NCBI GenBank assembly: GCA_920105625.2
Contig: CAKKTE020000559.1
Coordinates: 310,001-374,000 of the forward strand
DNA from: Clusia tigrina
Taxonomy: Eukaryota > Arthropoda > Insecta > Diptera > Clusiidae
Direction of reading: 5' to 3'
Length of the DNA: 64,000 nucleotides
Part shown: positions 35,856 to 47,889 of the stretch, in pieces
Layout: the number at the start of each line of letters is the position of its first letter
How positions within the stretch are numbered: the first letter of the stretch is position 1
Position numbers and translations under genes: made by a program
The notes under the pieces: generated by a model
What the model saw: only the letters and a program-made list of their open reading frames with translations
The model's database searches: none
Told to the model about the DNA's origin: nothing

Positions 35856-38800
35856 GTTGGATCTGGGACTCAAGGGTAGCATAGCTTTCAGCGATAGCTT
35901 AAATTGACAAGAAGCTCGAGTACTTTATTGTTACAAAATTTCAAGGTTTTATGACGCTCCAGTAAAAGTTACAATCATTTGTATGTTGCACACTTTGATA
36001 GGTGTAGGACGTACCGTATAGAAGTTAGGGCCATTTTAAATTTTATCAGTGTTTGATTTGGGACTCAAGGGTAGCATAGCTTTGAGCGATAGCTTAAATT
36101 GAGAAGAGGCTCGAGTACTTTATTTTTACAAAATTTCAAGGTTTTATGACGCTCCAGTAAAAAGATACAATAATTTGTATGTTGCAAACTTTGATAGGTG
36201 TAGGACGTACTGTATAGAAGTTAGGGCCATTTGAAGTTTTATCAGGGTTTGATTTGGGACTCAAGGGTAGCATAGCTTTGAGCGATAGCTTAAATTGACA
36301 AGAGGCTCGAGTACTTTATTGTTACAAAATTTCAAGATTTTATGACGGTCCAGTAAAAAGTTACTAGAAATTGCATGTTGCAAACTTTGATAGGTGTAGG
36401 ACGTACCGTTTAGAAGTTAGGGCCATTTGAAATTTTAGCAGTGTTTGATTTGGGACTCAAGGGTAGCATAGCTTTGTGCGATAGCTTAAATTGACAAGAG
36501 GCTCGAGTACTTTATTGTTACAAAATTTCAAGGTTTTATGACGCTCGAGTAAAAAGTTACAATCATTTGTATGTTGCAAACTTTGATAGGTGTAGGACGT
36601 ATTGTATAGAAGTTAGGGCCATTTGAAGTTTTATCAGTGTTTGATTTGAGACGCAAGGGTAGCATAGCTTTGAGCGATAGGTTAAATTGACAAGAGGCTC
36701 GAGGTCTTTATTGTTACAAAATTTCAAGGTTTTATAACGCTCCAGTAAAAAGTTACAAGCATTTGTATGTTGCAAACTTTGATAGCTGTAGGACGTACCG
36801 TATAGAAGTTACGGCCATTTGAAGTTTTATCAGTGTTTGATTTGGGAACAAGGGTAGCATAGCTTTGAGCGATAGCTTAAATTGACAAGAGGTTCGAGTA
36901 CTTTATTGTTACAAAATTTCAATATTTTATGACGCTCCAGTAAAAAGTTACTAGCATTTGTATGTTGCGAACTTTGATAGGTGTAGGACGTACCGTATAA
37001 ACGTTAGGGCCATTTGAAGTTTTATCAGTGTTTGATTTGGGACTGAAGGGTAGCATAGCTTTGAGCGATAGCTTAAATTGATAAGAAGCTCGAGTACTTT
37101 ATTGTTACAAAATTTCAAGGTTTTTTGACGGTCCAGTAAAAAGTAACAAGCATTTGTATGTTCCAAACCTTGATAGGTGTAGGACGTACCGTATAGAAGT
37201 AAGGGCCATTTGAAGTTTTATCCATGTTGGATCTGGGACTCAAGGGTAGCATAGCTTTCAGCGATAGCTTAAATTGACAAGAAGCTCGAGTACTTTATTG
37301 TTACAAAATTTCAAGGTTTTATGACGCTCCAGTAAAAAGTTACAAGCATTTGTATGTTACATACTTGGATAGGTGTAGGACGTACCGTATAGAAATTAGG
37401 GCAATTTTTAGTTTTATCGGTGTTTGATTTGGGACTCAAGGGTAGCATAGCTTTGAGCGATAGCGTAAATTGAGAAGAGGCTCGTGTACTTTATTGTTAC
37501 AAAATTTCAAGGTTCTTTGACGCTCCAGTAAAAACTAACAAGCATTTGTATGTTCCAAACTTTGATAGGTGTAGGACGTACCGTATAGAAGTAAGGGCCA
37601 TTTGAAGTTTTATCCATGTTGGATCTGGGACTCAAGGGCAGCATAGCTTTCAGCGATAGATTAAATTGACAAGAAGCTCGAGTAATTTATTGTTACAAAA
37701 TTTCAAGGTTTTATGACGCTCCAGTAAAAGTTACAAGCTTTTGTATGTTGCAAACTTTGATAGGTGTAGGACGTTCCGTATAGAAGTTAGGGCAATTTTA
37801 AATTTTATCAGTGTTTGATTTGGGACTCAAGGGTAGCATAGCTTTGGGCGATAGCTTAAATTGAGAAGAGGCTCGAGTACTTTATTTTTACAAAATTTCA
37901 AGGTTTTATGACGCTCCAGTAAAAAGATACAAGGATTTGTATGTTGCAAACTTTGATAGGTGTAGGACGTACCGTCTAAACGGTAGGGCCATTTGAAGTT
38001 TTATCAGTGTTTGATTTGGGACTCAAGGGTAGCATAGCTTTGAGCGATAGCTTAAATTGAGAAGAGGCTCGAGTACTTTATTGTTACAAAATTTCAAGGT
38101 TTTTTGACGGTCCAGTAAAAAGTAACAAGCATTTATATGTTCCAAACCTTGATAGGTGTAGGACGTACCGTATAGAAGTAAGGGCCATTTGAAGTTTTAT
38201 CCATGTTGGATCTGGGACTCAAGGGTAGCATAGCTTTCAGCGATAGCTTAAATTGACAAGAAGCTCGAGCACTTTATTGTTACAAAATTTCAAGGTTTTA
38301 TGACGCTCCAGTAAAAAGTTACTAGCATTTGTATGTTGCAAACTTTGATAGGTGTAGGACGTACCGTATAAACGTTAGGGCCATTTGAAGTTTTATCAGT
38401 GTTTGATTTGGGACTCAAGGGTAGCATAGCTTTGAGCGATAGCTTAAATTGACAAGAAACTCGAGTACTTTATTGTTACAAAATCTCAAGGTTTTATGAC
38501 GCTCCAGTAAAAAGATACAAGCATTTGTATGTTGCAAACTTTGATAGGTGTAGGACGTATTGTATAGAAGTTAGGGCCATTTGAAGTTTTATCAGTGTTT
38601 GATTTGGGACTCAAGGGTAGCATAGCTTTGAGCGATAGCTTAAATTGAGAAGAGGCTCGAGTACTTTATCGTTACAAAATTTCAAGGTTTAATGACGCTC
38701 CAGTAAAAAGTTACAAGCATTTGTAAGTTGCAAACTTTGATAGGTGTAGGACGTACCGTATTGAAGTTAGGGCCATTTGAAGTTTTATCAGTGTTTGATT

Positions 38801-41800
38801 TGGGACGCAAGGGTAGCATAGCTTTGAGCGATAGCTTAAATTGACAAGAGGCTCGAGTACTTTATTGTTACAAAATTTCAAGATTTTATGACGCTCCAGT
38901 AAAAAGTTACAAGCATTTGTATGTTACATACTTTGATAGGTGTAGGACGTACCGTATAGAAATTAGGGCCATTTGAAGTTTTATCAGTGTTTGATTTGGA
39001 ACTCAAGGGTAGCATAGCTTTGAGCGATGGCTTAAATTGAGAAGAGGCTCGAGTACTTTATTGTTACAAAATTTCAAGGTTTTTTGACGGTCCAGTAAAA
39101 AGTAACAAGCATTTGTATGTTCCAAACCTTGATAGGTGTAGGACGTACCGTATAGAAGTAAGGGCCATTTGAAGTTTTATCCATGTTGGATCTGGGACTC
39201 AAGGGTAGCATAGCTTTCAGCGATAGCTTAAATTGACAAGAAGCTCGAGTACTTTATTGTTACAAAATTTCAAGGTTTTATGACGCTCCAGTAAAAAGTT
39301 ACAAGCATTTATATGTTACATACTTTGATAGGTGTAGGACCTACCGTATAGAAATTAGGGCAATTTTTAGTTTTATCGGTGTTTGATTTGGGACTCAAGG
39401 GTAGCATAGCTTTGAGCGATAGCGTAAATTGAGAAGAGGCTCGAGTACTTTATTGTTACAAAATTTCAAGGTTCTTTGACGCTCCAGTAAAAACTAACAA
39501 GCATTTGTATGTTGCAAACTTTGATAGGTGTAGGACGTATTGTATAGAAGTTAGGGCCATTTGAAGTTTTATCAGTGTTTGATTTGGGACTCAAGGGTAG
39601 CATAGCTTTAAGCGATAGCATAAATTGAGAAGAGGCTCGAGTACTTTATCGTTACAAAATTTCAAGGTTTAATGACGCTCCAGTAAAAAGTTACAAGCAT
39701 TTGTAAGTTGCAAACTTTGATAGGTGTAGGACGTACCATATAGAAGTTAGGGCCATTTGAAGTTTTATCAATGTTTGATTTGGGACGCAAGGGTAGCATA
39801 GCTTTGAGCGATAGCTTAAATTGACAAGAGGCTCGAGTACTTTATTGTTACAAAATTTCAAGATTTTATGACGCTCCAGTAAAAAGTTACTAGCATTTGT
39901 ATGTTGCAAACTTTGATAGGTGTAGGACGTACCGTATAAACGTTAGGGCCATTTGAAGTTTTATCAGTGTTTGATTAGGGACTCAAGGGTAGCATAGCTT
40001 TGAGCGATAGCTTAAATTGACAAGAAGCTCGAGTACTTTATTGTTACAAAATCTCAAGGTTTTATGACGCTCCAGTAAAAAGATACAAGCATTTGTATGT
40101 TGCAAACTTTGATAGGTGTAGGACGTATTGTATAGCAGTTAGGGCCATTTGAAGTTTTATCAGTGTTTGATTTGGGACTCAAGGGTAGCATAGCTTTGAG
40201 CGATAGCTTAAATTGAGAAGAGGCTCGAGTACTTTATCGTTACAAAATTTCAAGGTTTAATGACGCTCCAGTAAAAAGTTACAAGTATTTGTAAGTTGCA
40301 AACTTTGATAGGTGTAGGACGTACCGTATAGAAGTTAGGGCCATTTGAAGTTTTATCATTGTTCGATTTGGCACTCAAGGGTAGCATAGCTTTGAGCGAT
40401 AGGTTAAATTGACAAGAGGCTCGAGGTCTTTATTGTTACAAAATTTCAAGGTTTTATAACGCTCCAGTAAAAAGTTACAACCATTTGTATGTTGCAAACT
40501 TTGATAGCTGTAGGACGTACCGTATAGAAGTTAGGGCCATTTGAAATTTTATCAGTGTTTGATTTGGGACTCAAGTGTAGCATAGCTTTGAGCGATAGCT
40601 TAAATTGACAAGAGGCTCGAGTACCTTATTGTTACAAAATTTCAAGGTTTTTTGACGCTCCAGTAAAAAGTAACAAACATTTGTATGTTCCAAACTTTGA
40701 TAGGTGTAGGACGTACCGTATAGAAGTAAGGGCCATTTGAAGTTTTATCCATGTTGGATCTGGGACTCAAGGGTAGCATAGGTTTCAGCGATAGCTTAAA
40801 TTGACAAGAAGCTCGAGTACTTTATTGTTACAAAATTTCAAGGTTTTATGACGCTCCAGTAAAAGTTACAATCATTTGTATGTTGCACACTTTGATAGGT
40901 GTAGGACGTACCGTATAGAAGTTAGGGCCATTTTAAATTTTATCAGTGTTTGATTTGGGACTCAAGGGTAGCATAGCTTTGAGCGATAGCTTAAATTGAG
41001 AAGAGGCTCGAGTACTTTATTTTTACAAAATTTCAAGGTTTTATGACGCTCCAGTAAAAAGATACAATAATTTGTATGTTGCAAACTTTGATAGGTGTAG
41101 GACGTACTGTATAGAAGTTAGGGCCATTTGAAGTTTTATCAGGGTTTGATTTGGGACTCAAGGGTAGCATAGCTTTGAGCGATAGCTTAAATTGACAAGA
41201 GGCTCGAGTACTTTATTGTTACAAAATTTCAAGATTTTATCTCGGTCCAGTAAAAAGTTACTAGAAATTGCATGTTGCAAACTTTGATAGGTGTAGGACG
41301 TACCGTTTAGAAGTTAGGGCCATTTGAAATTTGAGCAGTGTTTGATTTGGGACTCAAGGGTAGCATAGCTTTGTGCGATAGCTTAAATTGACAAGAGGCT
41401 CGAGTACTTTATTGTTACAAAATTTCAAGGTTTTATGACGCTCGAGTAAAAAGTTACAATCATTTGTATGTTGCAAACTTTGATAGGTGTAGGACGTATT
41501 GTATAGAAGTTAGGGCCATTTGAAGTTTTATCAGTGTTTGATTTGAGACGCAAGGGTAGCATATCTTTGAGCGATAGGTTAAATTGACAAGAGGCTCGAG
41601 GTCTTTATTGTTACAAAATTTCAAGGTTTTATAACGCTCCAGTAAAAAGTTACAAGCATTTGTATGTTGCAAACTTTGATAGCTGTAGGACGTACCGTAT
41701 AGAAGTTACGGCCATTTGAAGTTTTATCAGTGTATGATTTGGGAACAAGGGTAGCATAGCTTTGAGCGATAGCTTAAATTGACAAGAGGCTCGAGTACTT

Positions 41801-42990
41801 TATTGTTACAAAATTTCAATATTTTATGACGCTCCAGTAAAAAGTTACTAGCATTTGTATGTTGCGTACTTTGATAGGTGTAGGACGTACCGTATAAACG
41901 TTAGGGCCATTTGAAGTTTTATCAGTGTTTGATTTGGGACTCAAGGGTAGCATAGCTTTGAGCGATAGCTTAAATTGATAAGAAGCTCGAGTACTTTATT
42001 GTTAGAAAATCTCAAGGTTTTATGACGTTCAGTAAAAACATACAAGCATTTGTATGTTGCAAACTTTGATAGGTGTAGGACGTACTGTATAGAAGTTAGG
42101 GCCATTTGAAGTTTTATCAGTGTTTGATTTGGGACTGAAGGGTAGCATAGCTTTGAGCGATAGGTTAAATTTACAAGAGGCTCGAGGTCTTTATTGTTAC
42201 AAAATTTCAAGGTTTTATAACGCTCCAGTAAAAAGTTACAAGCATTTGTATGTTGCAAACTTTGATAGTTGTAGGACGTACCGTATAGAAGTTAGGGCCA
42301 TTTGAAATTTTATCAGTGTTTGATTTGGGACTCAATGGTAGCATAGCTTTGAGCGATAGCTTAAATTGACAAGAGGCTCGAGTACTTTATTGTTACAAAA
42401 TTTCAAGGTTTTATGACGCTCCAGTAAAAAGTTACAAGCATTTGTATGTTGCCAACTTTGATAGGTGTAGGACGTACCGTATAGAAGTTAGGGCCATTTG
42501 AAGTTTTATAAGTGTTTCATTTGGGACTCAAGGTTAGCATAGCTTTGAGCGATAGCTTAAATTGCCAAGAGGCTCGATTACTTTATTGTTACAAAATTTC
42601 AAGGTTTTATGACGCTCCAGTAAAAAGTTACAAGCATTTGTATGTTACATACATTGATAGGTGTAGGATGTACCGTATAGAAATTAGGGCCATTTGAAGT
42701 TTTATCAGTGTTTGATTTGGAACTCAAGGTTAGCATAGCTTTGAGCGATAGCTTAAATTGAGAAGAGGCTCGAGTACTTTATTGTTACAAAATTTCAAGG
42801 TTTTTTGACGGTCCAGTAAAAAGTAACAAGCATTTGTATGTTCCAAACCTTGATAGGTGTAGGACGTACCGTATAGAAGTAAGGGCCATTTGAAGTTTTA
42901 TCCATGTTGGATCTGGGACTCAAGGGTAGCATAGCTTTCAGCGATAGCTTAAATTGACAAGAAGCTCGAGTACTTTATTGTTACAAAATT
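35856..42990 (+). repeat. Long duplication, copy 2 (~7.1 kb)
   Basis: Tandem partner of 28415-35855. It has exchanged monomers by whole units: two gained at about 37300-37690, two lost at the hybrid monomer near 39510 (CTAACAAGCATTTG joined to TTGCAAACTTTG), and one lost near 42150 (CTGAAGGG joined to GATAGGTTAAATTTAC). Its right end, from 41239, is itself amplified again downstream. Confidence 0.8.
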
Positions 42991-43780
42991 TCAAGGTTTT
43001 ATGACGCTCCAGTAAAAAGTTACAAGCATTTGTATGTTAAATACTTTGATAGGTATAGGACGTACCGTATAGAAATTAGGGCCATTTTTAGTTTTATCGG
43101 TGTTTGATTTGGGACTCAAGGGTAGCATAGCTTTGAGCGATAGCTTAAATTGAGAAGAGGCTCGAGTACTTTATTGTTACAAAATTTCAAGGTTTTTTGA
43201 CGCTCCAGTAAAAACTAACAAGCATTTGTATGTTCCAAACTTTGATATACGTCCGTACCGTATAGAAGTAAGGGCCATTTGAAGTTTTATCCATGTTGGA
43301 TCTGGGACTCAAGGGCAGCATAGCTTTCAGCGATAGCTTAAATTGACAAGAAGCTCGAGTACTTTATTGTTACAAAATTTCAAGGTTTTATGACGCTCCA
43401 GTAAAAGTTACAAGCATTTGTATGCTGCAAACTTTGATAGGTGTAGGACGTACCGTATAGAAGTTTGGGCAATTTTAAATTTTATCAGTGTTTGATTTGG
43501 GACTCAAGGGTAGCATAGCTTTGAGCGATAGCTTAAATTGAGAAGAGGCTAGAGTACTTTATTTTTACAAAATTTCAAGGTTTTATGACGCTCCAGTAAA
43601 AAGATACAATAATTTGTATGTTGCAAACTTTGATAGGTGTAGGACGTACTGTATAGAAGTTAGGGCCACTTGAAGTTTTATCAGGGTTTGATTTGGGACT
43701 CAAGGGTAGCATAGCTTTGAGCGATAGCTTAAATTGACAAGAGGCTCGAGTACTTTATTGTTACAAAATTTCAAGATTTT
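41239..43780 (+). repeat. 13-monomer HOR unit (2542 bp), blocks A + B
   Basis: ATCTCGGTCCAG, a private variant of ATGACGGTCCAG, is at 41239, 43781 and 45347, giving offsets of 2542 and 1566 bp. Block A (to about 42779) has the CTCGAG-to-CTCGATTAC change and the one-base-short GACGTTCAG near 42026. Block B (42780-43780) has the TATACGTCCGTACC change near 43246 and GAAGTTTGGGCAATT. The order downstream is A B A A B. Confidence 0.85.
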
Positions 43781-45346
43781 ATCTCGGTCCAGTAAAAAGT
43801 TACTAGAAATTGCATGTTGCAAACTTTGATAGGTGTAGGACGTACCGTTTAGAAGTTAGGGCCATTTGAAATTTGAGCAGTGTTTGATTTGGGACTCAAG
43901 GGTAGCATAGCTTTGTGCGATAGCTTAAATTGACAAGAGGCTCGAGTACTTTATTGTTACAAAATTTCAAGGTTTTATGACGCTCGAGTAAAAAGTTACA
44001 ATCATTTGTATGTTGCAAACTTTGATAGGTGTAGGACGTATTGTATAGAAGTTAGGGCCATTTGAAGTTTTATCAGTGTTTGATTTGAGACGCAAGGGTA
44101 GCATAGCTTTGAGCGATAGGTTAAATTGACAAGAGGCTCGAGGTCTTTATTGTTACAAAATTTCAAGGTTTTATAACGCTCCAGTAAAAAGTTACAAGCA
44201 TTTGTATGTTGCAAACTTTGATAGCTGTAGGACGTACAGTATAGAAGTTACGGCCATTTGAAGTTTTATCAGTGTATGATTTGGGAACAAGGGTAGCATA
44301 GCTTTGAGCGATAGCTTAAATTGACAAGAGGCTCGAGTACTTTATTGTTACAAAATTTCAATATTTTATGACGCTCCAGTAAAAAGTTACTAGCATTTGT
44401 ATGTTGCGTACTTTGATAGGTGTAGGACGTACCGTATAAACGTTAGGGCCATTTGAAGTTTTATCAGTGTTTGATTTGGGACTCAAGGGTAGCATAGCTT
44501 TGAGCGATAGCTTAAATTGATAAGAAGCTCGAGTACTTTATTGTTAGAAAATCTCAAGGTTTTATGACGTTCAGTAAAAACATACAAGCATTTGTATGTT
44601 GCAAACTTTGATAGGTGTAGGACGTACTGTATAGAAGTTAGGGCCATTTGAAGTTTTATCAGTGTTTGATTTGGGACTGAAGGGTAGCATAGCTTTGAGC
44701 GATAGGTTAAATTTACAAGAGGCTCGAGGTCTTTATTGTTACAAAATTTCAAGGTTTTATAACGCTCCAGTAAAAAGTTACAAGCATTTGTATGTTGCAA
44801 ACTTTGATAGTTGTAGGACGTACCGTATAGAAGTTAGGGCCATTTGAAATTTTATCAGTGTTTGATTTGGGACTCAATGGTAGCATAGCTTTGAGCGATA
44901 GCTTAAATTGACAAGAGGCTCGAGTACTTTATTGTTACAAAATTTCAAGGTTTTATGACGCTCCAGTAAAAAGTTACAAGCATTTGTATGTTGCCAACTT
45001 TGATAGGTGTAGGACGTACCGTATAGAAGTTAGGGCCATTTGAAGTTTTATAAGTGTTTCATTTGGGACTCAAGGTTAGCATAGCTTTGAGCGATAGCTT
45101 AAATTGCCAAGAGGCTCGATTACTTTATTGTTACAAAATTTCAAGGTTTTATGACGCTCCAGTAAAAAGTTACAAGCATTTGTATGTTACATACATTGAT
45201 AGGTGTAGGATGTACCGTATAGAAATTAGGGCCATTTGAAGTTTTATCAGTGTTTGATTTGGAACTCAAGGTTAGCATAGCTTTGAGCGATAGCTTAAAT
45301 TGAGAAGAGGCTCGAGTACTTTATTGTTACAAAATTTCAAGATTTT
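43781..45346 (+). repeat. 8-monomer block A, copy 2 (1566 bp)
   Basis: Second copy of block A, nearly identical to 41239-42779, with GTACAGTATAG near 44234 as a private change. It does not go on into block B. It ends in GGAACTCAAGGTTAGC and GAGAAGAGG and enters the next ATCTCGG monomer directly, marking an in-register crossover. Confidence 0.85.
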
Positions 45347-46887
45347 ATCTCGGTCCAGTAAAAAGTTACTAGAAATTGCATGTTGCAAACTTTGATAGGT
45401 GTAGGACGTACCGTTTAGAAGTTAGGGCCATTTGAAATTTGAGCAGTGTTTGATTTGGGACTCAAGGGTAGCATAGCTTTGTGCGATAGCTTAAATTGAC
45501 AAGAGGCTCGAGTACTTTATTGTTACAAAATTTCAAGGTTTTATGACGCTCGAGTAAAAAGTTACAATCATTTGTATGTTGCAAACTTTGATAGGTGTAG
45601 GACGTATTGTATAGAAGTTAGGGCCATTTGAAGTTTTATCAGTGTTTGATTTGAGACGCAAGGGTAGCATAGCTTTGAGCGATAGGTTAAATTGACAAGA
45701 GGCTCGAGGTCTTTATTGTTACAAAATTTCAAGGTTTTATAACGCTCCAGTAAAAAGTTACAAGCATTTGTATGTTGCAAACTTTGATAGCTGTAGGACG
45801 TACCGTATAGAAGTTACGGCCATTTGAAGTTTTATCAGTGTATGATTTGGGAACAAGGGTAGCATAGCTTTGAGCGATAGCTTAAATTGACAAGAGGCTC
45901 GAGTACTTTATTGTTACAAAATTTCAATATTTTATGACGCTCCAGTAAAAAGTTACTAGCATTTGTATGTTGCGTACTTTGATAGGTGTAGGACGTACCG
46001 TATAAACGTTAGGGCCATTTGAAGTTTTATCAGTGTTTGATTTGGGACTCAAGGGTAGCATAGCTTTGAGCGATAGCTTAAATTGATAAGAAGCTCGAGT
46101 ACTTTATTGTTAGAAAATCTCAAGGTTTTATGACGTTCAGTAAAAACATACAAGCATTTGTATGTTGCAAACTTTGATAGGTGTAGGACGTACTGTATAG
46201 AAGTTAGGGCCATTTGAAGTTTTATCAGTGTTTGATTTGGGACTGAAGGGTAGCATAGCTTTGAGCGATAGGTTAAATTTACAAGAGGCTCGAGGTCTTT
46301 ATTGTTACAAAATTTCAAGGTTTTATAACGCTCCAGTAAAAAGTTACAAGCATTTGTATGTTGCAAACTTTGATAGTTGTAGGACGTACCGTATAGAAGT
46401 TAGGGCCATTTGAAATTTTATCAGTGTTTGATTTGGGACTCAATGGTAGCATAGCTTTGAGCGATAGCTTAAATTGACAAGAGGCTCGAGTACTTTATTG
46501 TTACAAAATTTCAAGGTTTTATGACGCTCCAGTAAAAAGTTACAAGCATTTGTATGTTGCCAACTTTGATAGGTGTAGGACGTACCGTATAGAAGTTAGG
46601 GCCATTTGAAGTTTTATAAGTGTTTCATTTGGGACTCAAGGTTAGCATAGCTTTGAGCGATAGCTTAAATTGCCAAGAGGCTCGATTACTTTATTGTTAC
46701 AAAATTTCAAGGTTTTATGACGCTCCAGTAAAAAGTTACAAGCATTTGTATGTTACATACATTGATAGGTGTAGGATGTACCGTATAGAAATTAGGGCCA
46801 TTTGAAGTTTTATCAGTGTTTGATTTGGAACTCAAGGTTAGCATAGCTTTGAGCGATAGCTTAAATTGAGAAGAGGCTCGAGTACTT
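45347..46887 (+). repeat. 8-monomer block A, copy 3
   Basis: Third copy of block A, 1566 bp after the second, with GGGAACAAGG at 45849 and GACGTTCAG at about 46134. By eye it shows almost no differences from copies 1 and 2, so it is among the youngest duplications in the window. Confidence 0.85.
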
Positions 46888-47889
46888 TATTGTTACAAAA
46901 TTTCAAGGTTTTTTGACGGTCCAGTAAAAAGTAACAAGCATTTGTATGTTCCAAACCTTGATAGGTGTAGGACGTACCGTATAGAAGTAAGGGCCATTTG
47001 AAGTTTTATCCATGTTGGATCTGGGACTCAAGGGTAGCATAGCTTTCAGCGATAGCTTAAATTGACAAGAAGCTCGAGTACTTTATTGTTACAAAATTTC
47101 AAGGTTTTATGACGCTCCAGTAAAAAGTTACAAGCATTTGTATGTTAAATACTTTGATAGGTATAGGACGTACCGTATAGAAATTAGGGCCATTTTTAGT
47201 TTTATCGGTGTTTGATTTGGGACTCAAGGGTAGCATAGCTTTGAGCGATAGCTTAAATTGAGAAGAGGCTCGAGTACTTTATTGTTACAAAATTTCAAGG
47301 TTTTTTGACGCTCCAGTAAAAACTAACAAGCATTTGTATGTTCCAAACTTTGATATACGTCCGTACCGTATAGAAGTAAGGGCCATTTGAAGTTTTATCC
47401 ATGTTGGATCTGGGACTCAAGGGCAGCATAGCTTTCAGCGATAGCTTAAATTGACAAGAAGCTCGAGTACTTTATTGTTACAAAATTTCAAGGTTTTATG
47501 ACGCTCCAGTAAAAGTTACAAGCATTTGTATGCTGCAAACTTTGATAGGTGTAGGACGTACCGTATAGAAGTTTGGGCAATTTTAAATTTTATCAGTGTT
47601 TGATTTGGGACTCAAGGGTAGCATAGCTTTGAGCGATAGCTTAAATTGAGAAGAGGCTAGAGTACTTTATTTTTACAAAATTTCAAGGTTTTATGACGCT
47701 CCAGTAAAAAGATACAATAATTTGTATGTTGCAAACTTTGATAGGTGTAGGACGTACTGTATAGAAGTTAGGGCCACTTGAAGTTTTATCAGGGTTTGAT
47801 TTGGGACTCAAGGGTAGCATAGCTTTGAGCGATAGCTTAAATTGACAAGAGGCTCGAGTACTTTATTGTTACAAAATTTCAAGATTTTA
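46888..47889 (+). repeat. 5-monomer block B, copy 2
   Basis: Repeats 42780-43780 at an offset of 4108 bp (2542 + 1566), including the unusual TATACGTCCGTACC at 47354. It ends at 47889, where ATGACGCTCC appears where the first copy has ATCTCGGTCC. Confidence 0.85.
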
